Shown: positions 25,601-35,114, counted from the stretch's first letter. The stretch: DNA of 60,000 nucleotides from Liolophura sinensis (GCF_032854445.1 NC_088304.1:1428001-1488000); one strand, 5' to 3'. The notes: generated from the sequence alone by a model not told the origin. Made by a program: numbers and translations.

Positions 25601-27767
25601 GTGGCTCAGTGAGTTAGCATGCTAGTGCAGCATAATGACCCAGGAACCTCTCACCAATGTTCAAGTCCAGCTCATAACTTAGTGTATTGTGTATTAGCTT
25701 TATTGGGGGGCCTCTGTGGCTCAGTGAGTTAGCATGCTAGTGCAGCATAATGACCCAGGAACCTCTCACCAATGTTCAAGTCCAGCTCATAACTTAGTGT
25801 ATTGTGTATTAGCTTTATTGGGGGGCCTCTGTGGCTGAGTGGGTTAGCATGCTAGTGCAGCATAATGACCCAGGAACCTCTCACCAATGTTCAAGTCCAG
25901 CTCATAACTTAGTGTATTGTGTATTAGCTTAATTGGGGGACCTCTGTGGCTGAGTGGGTTAGCATGCTAGTGCAGCATAATGACCCAGGAACCTCTCACC
26001 AGTGTTCAAGTCCAGCTCATAACTTAGTGTATTGTGTATTAGCTTAATTGGGGGGCCTCTGTGGCTCAGTGAGTTAGCATGCTAGTGCAGCATAATGACC
26101 CAGGAACCTCTCACCAATGTTCAAGTCCAGCTCATAACTTAGTGTATTGTGTATAAGCTTAATTGGGGGGCCTCTGTGGCTCAGTGAGTTAGCATGCTAG
26201 TGCAGCATAATGACCCAGGAACCTCTCACCAATGTTCAAGTCCAGCTCATAACTTAGTGTATTGTGTATTAGCTTAATTGGGGGGCCTCTGTGGCTGAGT
26301 GGGTTAGCATGCTAGTGCAGCATAATGACCCAGGAACCTCTCACCAGTGTTCAAGTCCAGCTCATAACTTAGTGTATTGTGTATTAGCTTAATTGGGGGG
26401 CCTCTGTGGCTCAGTGAGTTAGCATGCTAGTGCAGCATAATGACCCAGGAACCTCTCACCAATGTTCAAGTCCAGCTCATAACTTAGTGTATTGTGTATA
26501 AGCGTAATTGGGGCACCTCCGTGGCTCAGTGGGGGTGGGGGGTTGTGGGTTTTTGCCCTACCATTGATACGCTGTGTGCATATTCATTACTGTAAATTAC
26601 AAAATTCACACATTCATTACTTTTTTCTAATGTAATATTTATTTTGGAAATGCACTGCTCACTGCAGTTAGTGAGGAGAAGCTTGAGGTTGATTTTTGCC
26701 TGTCTGTCTATTCAAGTATGGCTGCTGTCAGTTGTCTTAACACTATGGACTTTTGGAGAAGAGATTTGTCCACCACTGAGCGTCCACCACTAAGCGTCAA
26801 TCGCTAAGTGTCCACCACTGAGCGTCCACCACTAAGCATCAATCGCTAAGTGTCCACCACTAAGTGTCCACCACTAAGCGAGTTCTTTTCTTGATTAATA
26901 GCAGCGCTAAGCGTCAACCGCTAAGTGTCCACCACTAAGTGTCCACCACTAAGTGTCCACTGCTAAGCGTCCACCCTTAAGTGTTCACCACGAAGCGTGT
27001 TCTTTTCTTGATTAATTGCAGCACTAAGTGTCCTCCCCTAAGTGTCCACCGCTAAGCATCCACCACTAAGCATGTTCTTTTCTTGATTAATTGCAGTGCT
27101 AAGTGTCCACCACTAAGCGTCCACCACTAAACGTCCACCGTTGATTGTCCACCACTAAGAGTGTTCTTTTCTTGATTAATTGCAGCACTAAGTGTCCTCC
27201 CCTAAGTGTCCACCACTAAGCATGTTCTTTTCTTGATTAATTGCAGCGCTAAGTGTCCATCACTAAGTGTCCACCCATAAGCGTCCACCACAAGTGTCCA
27301 CCCCTAAGCATCCACCACTAAGCCTCCATCCCTAAGTGTCCAACACTAAACATCCACCACTAAGTGTCCACCCCTAAGCGTCTACCACAAAGTATCCGCC
27401 CCTAAGTCTCCACCATAAGCATCCACCCCTAAGTGTCCACCCCTAAGCATCCACCACTAAGTCACCATCCCTAAGTGTCCACCACTGAACATCCACCACT
27501 AAGCATGTTTTTTTTTTGATTAATTGCAGTGTTAAGTGTAACCCCTAAGTGTCCACCACTAAGCTTCCCCTACTAAGCGTGTTCTTTTCTTGATTTATTG
27601 CAGCGCTAAGTGTCCACCCCTAAGTGGCAACCACTCAGTGTGTTCTTTTCTTGATTAATTGCAGGCAACAGAAGAAACCTAGAGAAACAGAAGTGGAGTT
27701 AGAACAGACAGTAGGCTTGCAACAAGGTGCCTCAGCTGAGGCAAAGGCAGATGCTGCACAGAGTTAG
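10635..27767 (+). CDS. Small type I membrane protein with EMI-like domain
   Basis: Coding exons are 10635-10732, 11121-11249, 12792-12895, 16059-16103, 18662-18797 and 27665-27767. They have GT/AG borders and matching phases and join to 615 nt (204 residues). Residues 1 to about 30 form a hydrophobic signal peptide (ILTVLYLLIS). Residues 37-109 hold eight cysteines (37, 55, 63, 72, 80, 97, 98, 109) in an EMI-like pattern: VPC, then SCG, DYC and a closing ECCPGYY; EMI modules usually end in a CCPGW-like motif. N47-T-S and N85-F-T are possible glycosylation sites. Residues about 146-168 form one transmembrane helix (AYAGIAAAAVALLCVVGIII), followed by a charged cytoplasmic tail of about 35 residues. 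EMI modules are extracellular, in emilins, multimerins and MEGF10-type receptors. No EGF, C1q or collagen part is present, so the precise family is unknown. A role in adhesion or recognition is inference only. Introns 3 and 5 are rich in repeats. Confidence 0.85.
11433..11560 (+). mobile_element. Family B SINE fragment (5' half)
   Basis: It resembles the head of the copy at 14815: 'ggggttcaagttttgaattg', 'gtcatacctaagacttta' and 'cttggctctcagca', then similarity is lost. It lies in EMI-gene intron 2. Confidence 0.5.
13331..13750. repeat. 30-bp minisatellite, 14 copies
   Basis: The unit is 'gctttaggagtgagatggtc' then 'catgctccta', very uniform, in EMI-gene intron 3. The 30-bp period without stop codons leaves four long frames open on both strands; none is credible as a gene. 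Confidence 0.93.
13825..14053. repeat. 18-19-bp tandem repeat arranged as a dimer
   Basis: Alternating units 'gacattacaataactgagt' and 'gacattacaacaatatagt' give a period of about 37 bp. It follows closely after the 30-bp array. Confidence 0.88.
14186..14425 (+). mobile_element. Family A SINE, diverged
   Basis: The head is shortened ('ggcttggggtggttagcagt'). Body 'ttctggcttcctctcaagcc' and tail 'cttgagtacagcgttaaac' are clear. It lies in EMI-gene intron 3. Confidence 0.8.
14815..15147 (+). mobile_element. Family B SINE, nearly complete variant
   Basis: The head 'ggaggcctaacggttagagc' has a box A-like start, and 'tgatcaaaccccagttgg' sits where box B should be. The body has 'agtgtcagcataatgtggct', and the 3' end has 'gtcatatgactgaagaattg' then a degraded gacgttaaa core. 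The middle differs from the copies at 20530 and 56060. Confidence 0.75.
16543..16675. repeat. 12-bp G-rich tandem repeat
   Basis: The unit is 'gggcgggatcat', about 11 copies with drift, in EMI-gene intron 4. It is G-rich on the transcribed-sense strand. Confidence 0.88.
17871..18108 (+). mobile_element. Family A SINE
   Basis: Head 'gggggcctctgtgaccgag', a good box B-like 'gtgagttcaaatcc', body and tail 'cttaagtacagcataaaac' are present, with a small deletion in the head. It lies in EMI-gene intron 4. Confidence 0.85.
19049..19300 (+). mobile_element. Family A SINE
   Basis: The head is 'ggggcctccgtggccaagg', box B-like 'gtgagttcaagttc', and the tail is degraded after 'tattcttgagtac'. It sits directly before the first 32-bp array in EMI-gene intron 5. 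Confidence 0.85.
19318..19808 (-). repeat. 32-bp minisatellite, about 15 copies, first of an inverted pair
   Basis: The plus-strand unit is 'catattacaactttgttcca' then 'cattatttgtat'. Its reverse complement matches the unit of the array at 20877-22112 at about 26 of 32 positions. It lies in EMI-gene intron 5. Confidence 0.92.
20025..20290 (+). mobile_element. Family B SINE, diverged
   Basis: Segments 'gggctgggtcattctaaaga', 'gaccgggtggggtgtcatg' and 'gcactttggcagcatagag' follow the same order as the copy at 14815. The terminal core is lost. Confidence 0.65.
20301..20529 (+). repeat. Degenerate patch of the 32-bp repeat
   Basis: At least three units such as 'gtaatatgatgtaaataatg' with 'ttgaacaa' lie here in the orientation of the array to the right, but with bases otherwise typical of the array to the left, so they are intermediate between the two. 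Confidence 0.7.
20530..20874 (+). mobile_element. Family B SINE, nearly full length, inside the 32-bp repeat region
   Basis: It begins in the head at 'cagttggtagatcgtccac', has 'ggtagatccagggtcaatcc' around box B and ends 'tacgacgttaaaccccaag' with ctcactcactc. Units of the 32-bp repeat lie immediately on both sides, so it inserted into the array. Confidence 0.85.
20877..22112 (+). repeat. 32-bp minisatellite, about 38 copies, second of an inverted pair
   Basis: The unit is 'atgcaagtaatgttgaacaa' then 'ggttgtaatggg'. Variants (gcaaac, gatgtgatg, aaggga) recur in ordered blocks; the stretch at about 21485-21660 is nearly repeated at 21880-22050. The long minus-strand open frame through the array is spurious. 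Confidence 0.93.
22573..22708 (+). mobile_element. Family A SINE with internal deletion
   Basis: The head 'gggcctctgtggccaaaac' jumps directly to the 3' part 'ccaccataatgctggctgcc'. About 120 bp of the middle are missing. It lies in EMI-gene intron 5. Confidence 0.75.
23158..23412. repeat. 19-bp minisatellite, about 13 copies
   Basis: The unit is 'gtgcagctcggttgtagag'. It lies in EMI-gene intron 5. Confidence 0.92.
23413..24827. other. Intron sequence without recognised features
   Basis: This part of EMI-gene intron 5 shows no SINE, no array and no credible exon. Confidence 0.4.
24828..25240. repeat. Old diverged direct repeats before the SINE-head satellite
   Basis: Three diverged copies of a segment with 'ttccatcgttgatttgctga', a 'gggcat' stretch and 'gtgtattgtgtatt' can be followed here. 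The last leads straight into the 115-bp satellite and supplied its non-SINE portion. Confidence 0.65.
25241..26540 (+). repeat. 115-bp satellite made from a SINE head, 11 full copies
   Basis: Units start at 25241, 25356, 25471, 25586, 25701, 25816, 25931, 26046, 26161, 26276 and 26391, with a degraded twelfth at 26506. Each joins about 75 bp of family A SINE head, with box A-like 'tggctcagtgag' and box B-like 'tgttcaagtcc', to about 40 bp of local sequence ('cttagtgtattgtgtattag'). Units are nearly identical and exactly 115 bp. It lies in EMI-gene intron 5 in the same orientation as the gene. Confidence 0.95.
26768..27640 (+). repeat. 14-bp array carrying seven extra 3' splice-site modules
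   Basis: The basic unit is 'taagtgtccaccac', with drift. Interspersed modules 'tcttttcttgattaattgca' plus g end at 26904, 27021, 27096, 27185, 27246, 27529 and 27603. The eighth, at 27664, is the acceptor of the last coding exon of the EMI gene. Confidence 0.92.
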
Positions 27768-28620
27768 CCGGACAAGAAAAATGTGTCAGTCATGTATACT
27801 ATCTCAGCATCATTTCACGTCAACTCTTGTACACAAAAGCAGATGTGTTGGAACGTCGCTTTGACTGCATGTCGCTGTGTGACATTGTGGCACCTGGCAT
27901 GGTTTGCAAACTTCCTGCTCAAAAACTTTTCCGAGGAAATAGCAGCCAGTATTCAGCTTAGTGTTGAAACTCATGTTTTGAGCAGTCTCTTAAAGTGCCA
28001 AAGAAAGGAATAGTGCCTCAAATTCCAGCTTTTGACTGACAAAGAATTATCACTGGATGTTTGTTAGTGTTGTGGGGGGTTTGTTAGTGTTGTGGGGGGT
28101 TATTGGTGTTGTGCGGGTTTGTTAGTGTTGTGGGGGTTTGTTAGTGTTGTGGGAGTCTGTTGGTGTTGTGGGAGTCTGTTGGTGTTGTGGGGGTCTGTTA
28201 GTGTTGTGGGGTTTGTTCGTATAGATGTAATGGTGGACATTAAAACACAGTATTATTTTGATAACATACAACTGTCCAGCATGAATGGAAACAGATTGTG
28301 GAAGATGTGGATTGCTCCCGTGGCAGAAAAAAGCTTGATTTGTGGACATGTATGTAAACAGGAAACCTGTGATTGGTGATATAGGATAAAGGCATGTCTG
28401 CCACAGGGAAAGGTCTGTTCTGAATTTCACAGGCTGACGTCAGTCTAAACATAAAGTAAAAAGTGGGACAGTTTGAATTCCATCATTGACAGTGGCCTTT
28501 CTTTGTCATTACTCTTGATGGTCCCCTCCCCTTGCCCCCTGTTGATAGAATACCCCTCTGTCTACCCCAGTGCTGATGACTAACAATGAGATCACATGTC
28601 AGCATCAACACAGTTCTGAG
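27768..28620 (+). other. Probable 3' UTR and flank of the EMI gene
   Basis: No clear AATAAA was found in this stretch; ATTAAA at 28239-28244 is a possible weak poly(A) signal. It contains a G/T-rich 21-22-bp repeat at 28068-28222. Confidence 0.35.
28068..28222. repeat. 21-22-bp G/T-rich tandem repeat, about 7 copies
   Basis: The unit is 'gtgttgtgggggtttgttag', probably within or just after the 3' UTR of the EMI gene. Single-base length changes in the G run alter the period. Confidence 0.88.
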
Positions 28621-28627
28621 TGTGGTG

Positions 28628-29225
28628 TGAAACAGTAACGTGTAGTTTAAGACAATTCTGAGTATGGATTAAAACAGTCGTGTGTAGTTTAGGTCAGGTC
28701 TGAGTATGGAGGAAAACAGTCGTGTGTAGTTTAAAACAATTCTGAGTATGGAGGAAAACAGTCGTGTGTAGTTGAGGTCAGGTCTGAGTATGGAGGAAAA
28801 CAGTCGTGTGTAGTTTAAAACAATTCTGAGTATGGAGGAAAACAGTCGTGTGTAGTTTAGGTCAGGTCTGAGTATGGAGGAAAACAGTCGTGTGTAGTTT
28901 AAAACAGTTCTGAGTGTGGAGGAAAACAGTCGTGTGTAGTTTGGGACAGGTCTGAGTATGGATGAAAACAGTCGTGTGTAGTTTAGGACAGGTCTGAGTA
29001 TGGAGGAAAACAGTCGTGTGTAGTTTAGGACAGGTCTGAGTATGGAGGAAAACAGTCGTGTGTAGTTTAGGACAGGTCTGAGTATGGAGGAAAACAGTTG
29101 TGTGTAGTTTAGCACAGGTCTGAGTATGGAGGAAAACAGTCGTGTGTAGTTTAAGGCAGTTTTGAGTATTGTGTGGAGCAGTTGCGTGTAGTTTAAGACA
29201 GTTCTGAATATGGCGTGAAGCAGTT
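28628..29225. repeat. 42-bp minisatellite, about 14 copies
   Basis: The unit is 'gtcgtgtgtagtttaggtca' then 'ggtctgagtatggaggaaaaca', with alternating variants. The multiple-of-three period opens long minus-strand frames. A truncated SINE follows almost directly. Confidence 0.92.
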
Positions 29226-29242
29226 GTGTGTAAGACAGCTCT

Positions 29243-29356
29243 GGTTTCCCACGGGGAATGCCCAGTTTCCTCCAACCGTAATGCTGTCAGCTGTCGTAGG
29301 ATGAATGAAATATTCTTGAGTGCGCCATATAAGACCATTCTAATAAATAAATAAAT
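29243..29356 (+). mobile_element. Family A SINE, 3' half
   Basis: It runs from 'ctggtttcccacggggaatg' through 'tattcttgagtgcgccatat' to an aaat tail. It abuts the 42-bp array. Confidence 0.75.
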
Positions 29357-30856
29357 TATACTATGACCCATATATCAAGGAATGGCTGATTTCTTAGTGT
29401 ATATAGTTGCTTTCATTGAGGAGATTGTTGTCAGTGCCATAGACATGAAAGTCATCAGTTACGGTTACCAGAATGTTTGGATATTTTGATATTGCCCCTT
29501 TGCGCCAAAATATATATGTTTGTGTTTGAAAGAGCACAGTGTCATGGTTGACTCAGAAAATGTTTGGTTTTGTAACACTTGGCCAAAGAAGTTTAGAACC
29601 TTGAGAGCAGATTTTCATATTAATTTGGGAACTTATTTAGGGAGTGCGTACAGATTAAATTTAGGGGCTGTGTACAGATTAAATTTAGGGGCTGTGTACA
29701 GATTTAATTTAGGGAGTGCGTACAGACAAACCACCTGTCGGTTTGCTTACACTTAATTTGGCTTAGTTACATATCAGTTTTGTTCAGATTTGTTGCAGTA
29801 CGTTAAAAATGTTTGAATGATTGCTATACATTTGGAAAATATTTGGATCCTTGATTTTGATAGATGAGGTAACATTTTGTCTCAAGAAGTAATATTGTCA
29901 TCTAACTATGCAACGAATCTGAGTTTTTGGAGTGAAAGTTTCACCCTCGTGGCCTCCTGTCACTTTGGACAATTTTGTTAGCAAAGTAGAAAACACATGT
30001 ACCAGTAGTTTGGAGAAAACTTAATGGTGCAGCGAATTTCTGTTTGTTTTTGTGGTCAGTCAGACATTAAGCTATATTGACTTTGTCCAAAGAGGATGTT
30101 TGTTTCAAGTATAATATTGTTAAATAATATGTTTCAAGTGTAATATGTAAAACGTTGTGTCTGACTTAATAGAGGCCATGCAGTATTGACTTATTACTTA
30201 AACAACACCGTTGAAGTTTGTATGTGAGTCTCTTTATGATAGACTTAGAAAATCCCCCCCCCCAAAAAAAAGACCAAGTGCGGTAAAGTGCGTACATGTC
30301 AAGACAGGCAGTTGTCAGTTTTACTGTTAATTAGTTAGCATGCAGTTTTACAGTTGATAATTACAGAATATTTACGAGAAGCCGCCATGGCACATAGATG
30401 AGACAAGCCACTTGTGAGCAGTTTATTTTGAGTAAATTTTCTTGTACAAATTTTTATGTTTTCCTGAACTGTAAATAATACCGGGTTGGTATGTGCTTCT
30501 GATGTGTTCATATGCTTCTGATAGGCTTGTGAACAACAACGCTACATTTTTTATTGCTATGTTTTCATGATAAGACAATTTTTTCTTTGATGTTTTTAGT
30601 TAGTACTAGTAGAAGGTTTAGAAGATTGGTATATAAGGAGATGCAAATTCCACATGATATAATTTATATTTTTCAAAGATAATTACTAAGCGTACATAAA
30701 TTACTTTAAATTATTCACCACTTTTTTCATTTTTTATTTAATTTCGTGAAAAAGCGTTCGTTCTACACGAAGTCAGCATTTGTTTTTGTAGGGTTTTATG
30801 TTGTTTATAATCACAAGGTTACAAGATATTCTGCTAAATAGTCCTGCGCAGTAAAC
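29357..30856. other. Intergenic, no gene recognised
   Basis: It contains a 24-bp direct repeat ('acagattaaatttaggggct' core) of three to four copies at 29638-29728. The rest shows nothing recognisable. Confidence 0.45.
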
Positions 30857-31057
30857 AATGCGGTCGTTGGGAGATCCAGTCCAGCTGATGCTGGCTTTCT
30901 TTCCGATCGCACGTGGGATGGTCTTCCAGCAATCTGCGGGTGGTGGTTGGTTTCCAGCTGCCACTGCTTGGTTTCCTTCCACCAAAATGCTGACTGCCGT
31001 CTTATAAGAAATCTTGCTTGAGTAGGGGCGTAATACACCAGTAAAATAAGGAAATAA
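30857..31057 (+). mobile_element. Family A SINE, 5' truncated
   Basis: It starts at 'caatgcggtcgttgggagat' and ends in 'cttgagtaggggcgtaatac' with an A-rich tail. The base changes suggest an old copy. Confidence 0.8.
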
Positions 31058-31136
31058 ACTCCGCAAAGCAAATACATGGACATGTAGTAACAATCATGCT
31101 TTACTAGATTTCAGTACATTATATAGTCACTTTTTT

Positions 31137-31212
31137 TTCATTCATCCGGTCGCCACGATATGGTGGAAATATTGTTGAGGTTACGTTAAGCCATAATCTT
31201 TCATTCATTCAA
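31137..31212 (+). mobile_element. SINE tail of a third type
   Basis: 'gtcgccacgatatggtggaa', 'attgttgaggttacgttaag' and a cattcattc end resemble families A and B in plan but not in detail. A related piece in reverse orientation lies near 1840-1915. Confidence 0.4.
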
Positions 31213-31414
31213 CATCCGGACGTAATCTTGCTGATTGTAGCACAGATTCATACCGCCGTTAAAACAGCCTGAACCTTGCCGCCGTCAAAGATATTTTCCT
31301 TCCAAACATTGCTTTACAGTGACAAAACCTACTCTCTCCTCAACTTTCATATTTTAGACAGTCAGCAAGATAAAGTCCGAATATTGAATAAAGAGATAAA
31401 TCTGTATAATTGTA

Positions 31415-33089
31415 CAGTCCTAGAAAAAAGTTTGGAATATTGGTGAATTTCACACCATCTCCACGAAGAGCGTGGTTCGTTGCGTTCAGGTCAATAATCT
31501 GTCGATTGGTTTCACTTGGACTAGTCTCTATGATGCATTATCAATAGTTTCCTCAAACCAAAACATGTCTAAATGTTATAGGAGACGAGTTTTTCACGAT
31601 ATTCTGAAAGCGCCCCAAACAAGTGCAGAAATTCAGTGAAATCCATGTATTTTATTACGAGCTGTAACTTTTATTCGATTGGAAATATGTCTACAATACT
31701 TGGTAAGTTAAATATGCAAAACACTAACAATACAGAAAATTAATTTAGTACTTGGTGTGCCCACCCCTCGCATTGTACAATGCGCGCACACGTCTTGGCA
31801 TACTGGCAACTAAGGAAGTCAAAGTTTCTTCCGGTATATCTCTCCAGCAAGTGAGCACAGCACGAGTTAGTTCAGCCACGTTCGTTGGGGCTTCATCCAG
31901 GTTATTCAATCCACGGGAAACTTCCGCCCACAAGTTCTCAATTGGGTTCATATCCGGTGAAATGGCTGGCCACTGCATGTGCTCAACACCCTCCTGTTCC
32001 AGAAAATTCCGTATCAGTTCGGTCCGGTGCGGCGTGGCGTTGTCGTCCTGATACACAAAGTTTGCCCTGAATTGTTGCTGAGCAAATGGGATAATTATCG
32101 TTTCCAGAATCCGTTGATATTGGTGCTGGTTCAGGTGTCCATCCAAGACGTGCAGGTCGCATTTACCAGTGCTATGAAAAGCACCCCAGACGGTGACCCC
32201 ACCGCCCCTGTCTTGGACTCTGGGCATGATGAAATCTTCGTTCAGAGCCTCGTGAGCCTAACGACGCACCACCACACGGCCATCTTCCCGGTAGACGACA
32301 AAACGAGACTCATCACTGAATATCAAGTGTCGCCAGTGTCCCACCTGCCAGTTCAGGTGTTCCCGCGCCCAGGATAAGCGTGCCTGGCGGTGTCGACGCT
32401 GTAGCAAAGGCTTCCTCTTAGGCCTCCTTACCAAATACCCAGCAGTCAACAGTCTGGATCGCACTAAGGAGCTTGACACAGGAGTATTGGTAAATCTCAT
32501 CCAGTCAGCGCGTATCTGGTTGGAACTCTTCGTACGGCCATTGCGGCAAAGTCTCACCAGAAACCGGTCCTCTCTCTCGGTGGTCTTTCGTGGCCGACCA
32601 GACCTCGGTCTAGGCGTCGGCACACCCGTCTGTCGGTGTCGCTTAAAGATTTTGGAGACGGCTCCCTGAGTGACACCAAGAGCTGCTGCAATGTCCTTCT
32701 GTTTTGCTCCAGCCAGGCTCATACCAACGATACGGTTGCAGACTGCAGCACTCAGTTGACGTCTCATGATCACAGCAGTATTGTTGGAAACACTCTGGAG
32801 CACTGGCATGCCTTAACCGAGCTTTTATAAGAGTTACAAGGTTAAATTATAATCATGTCTGCGTACATGACTTTTTCACTGAGAAATGGATGGTCATGCT
32901 TTGTCCCAACTGTAATTTTGCTCAGGTGACACAAGCAATAATGGTGTGTATGAGCTGAAAGGGGACATAATCCACTACATTTTCCACCCAAACAAGAATG
33001 TGTGCATTCAATGTAAGGCGCACAAAAGTATGTTTCTGGTAAATGCTATCATCAGTGAAAACAATATTCCAAACTTTTTTCCAGGACTG
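31415..33089 (-). mobile_element. Tc1-like DNA transposon, complete, 1,675 bp
   Basis: Terminal inverted repeats of 28 bp at 31415-31442 and 33062-33089 start 'CAGTCCTRGAAAAAAGTTTG' and differ at one position. TA dinucleotides flank both ends (31413-31414 and 33090-33091), as expected for Tc1/mariner target duplication. It carries one transposase gene on the minus strand with a single internal stop. It lies between the EMI gene and the GH1 gene. Confidence 0.95.
31745..32809 (-). pseudogene. Tc1-like transposase with one internal stop codon
   Basis: The frame runs 354 codons from the ATG at 32809 to the stop at 31745, with an in-frame TAG at 32258-32260 (codon 184) and no frameshift. The N-terminal half has paired helix-turn-helix DNA-binding regions (GVTQGAVSKIFKRHR) with a GRPRK hook. 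The catalytic triad is D in FSDESRF, D in YQDDNATPH and E in SPDMNPIENLW, with 34 residues between the last two (DD34E). The enzyme would bind the terminal repeats, then cut and paste at TA. The TAG lies just after the first catalytic aspartate, so a truncated product would be inactive. Everything else looks intact, which suggests recent inactivation, a non-autonomous copy or a sequencing error. Confidence 0.93.
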
Positions 33090-33091
33090 TA

Positions 33092-34465
33092 TGATCTCCT
33101 ATTAATGGTAAATGGAATGGTCTTATCATAGATTAATCTGGCCAGTATTGTTAATTTTTTTAACATTTGAAACTTGCAATCAATGATATTTTATCCCCAA
33201 AACATGAGATTAAGTCTGATTTTGTCCATAATCTACAAAAAATGGGAATTATCATGGTTTATAAGATTTCTTTGTTCTGATATTTACATGAGGCTTTTCA
33301 ATTCTTGAGAGTAAATCTGTACCTACAAAGGTAAATACCCAATTATTTCTTTGTTCACTTCATTCCATTAAATCTCTTTTTCTTTTTGGTAAATACGCTC
33401 ACATTTTTTTTTAAATTCTCGCAGCATCTTCATGTACCTGTAATGTTGGGAAAATATAGTTGTGTTTAAAAAGCGCAGTGTTTTCTTTGGTTAATTTTGT
33501 AGAGCACCAGTTTTCTTAAAACTTGTTAGTGCCATCTTAGGCAATAGAGCAATGCATCATAGGTTTTCTGGCATTTAATAAAATTGCTTAAGAGCGAAAT
33601 TTACTTTCATTGTGTTTAAGGTTGTTCAAGTCATAACGTTTTCTTCATTGTGTTTTGCAATAGATCAGAACTAACTTTGGGTTTAACGTGGTACTTTTAC
33701 AATTTTTACCATATAACGAAGAAGAATCATTAGGTGTGTGTACCGGTACTGTGTCTCCTTGTAGCACGGCTAGTCCATACCGCCAAAGTGGTGCTGCAGC
33801 TGAAGTATCATGCCGAAGACACCAGACATGACACCCCACCCAGTCACGTTATACTGACACCAGGCCAACCAGTCATGCTTCCTTGCTCTAACCTCTTTCA
33901 GTTTTTTCTCAACAACAAAAAAGTGTTGGGGGAGTTTAGCTCCATTTGTTACGAGTATTATGTGGTTCCCGATTTTTTCCAAATTTTGTTTGGGCTTGAA
34001 CTTTTGTGTCTTCTCCCTGGTCTTTGTTAGGTGTAATTTGTTTTGAAGTTTACAGCCATGTCTTTTGGGTAGGTGATTCACCATATTTCACCGGTTAGGA
34101 CTGACCATTTGCCAACTAACACAGCCTCGTACCTGCTTTGGTTTTACTCTTCATGCTGTATTCTTTTATGCTATATGCCTTCCTAACCAGGATTCTGCTG
34201 GTGGACAATGAAGTGTCCCCGAGGTCTTCAATGATCATAGATTGTTACTGTCACAAATGAGCTGGTGGGCCAGGAGTCCGCGACGCATGGTCCCCTTCCT
34301 TTGTTTTAATGTTATTCTTATTACATGCGATGACAACACCGCGAGTGAGTAGTTATTGGCCTTTAACATGTACTTCTACATAAATTATGGTGATAGGTGA
34401 CGAGTAACATACTGCAACTTCAGCATTTATATGCACAGCTAGAATAAAATCCTAACTGAAGTAAA
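33092..34465. other. Intergenic, mostly unassigned
   Basis: Apart from the family B SINE fragment at 33735-33900, no repeat or exon was recognised. Confidence 0.4.
33735..33900 (-). mobile_element. Family B SINE fragment
   Basis: Read on the minus strand, 'gtcagtataacgtgactggg', 'ggggtgtcatgtctggtgtc' and 'cactttggcggtatggac' follow the order of the copy at 14815. Confidence 0.65.
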
Positions 34466-34905
34466 TTTCACCGGTGTGAACATTTACCATTGTGGCCGTA
34501 TTTCACCATGTTCACCATTGTGGCCGTATTTCACCGGTGTGAACATTTACCATTGTGGCCGTATTTCACCAGTGTGAACATTTATCATTGTGGCCGTATT
34601 TCACCGGTGTGGATATTTACCATTGTGGCCGTATTTCACCAGTGTGGGTATTTACCATTGTGGCCGTATTTGACCATTGTGGACATTTACCATTGGTACC
34701 CATATTTCACCAGTGTGAACATTTACCATTCTGGCCGTATTTCACCAGTGTGGGCATTTACCGTTGTGGCCGTATTTCACCAGTGTGTACATTTACCGTT
34801 ATGCCCGTATTTTACCAGTGTTTACATTTACCATTGTGGCCGCATTTCGCCGGTGTGCATTTACCATTGTGACCGAATTTCACCAGTGTGGACATTTACC
34901 ATTGT
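34466..34905. repeat. 35-bp minisatellite, about 12 copies
   Basis: The unit is 'accattgtggccgtatttca' then 'ccggtgtgaacattt', with frequent g/a variation in the middle. It lies downstream of the GH1 gene. Confidence 0.92.
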
Positions 34906-35108
34906 GAAGACGGTATCCAATGGTTTGGTAAAAGTCGTGAGTGCATCGCATATCAAACATCGCATATCGCATATCAAACGTTTATGAGAAACATTACCAA
35001 CAGAGTACATGTACAAGACGAATACATCTGAGTCATTTGGCATATATTGCAAAAACATTTTCTGAATGAATGGGAAATTTAAAATCAATGTATGCATTGA
35101 CGTGTTCA

Positions 35109-35114
35109 TTTATT
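35109..35114 (-). terminator. Possible poly(A) signal of the GH1 gene
   Basis: TTTATT on the plus strand is AATAAA on the minus strand, about 160 nt after the GH1 stop codon. Spacing and strand fit. Confidence 0.45.

Noticed and set aside
25241-26505. Cluster of tRNA genes
   Set aside because: The box A/B-like parts belong to a SINE head; the tRNA acceptor and 3' parts are missing in every unit.
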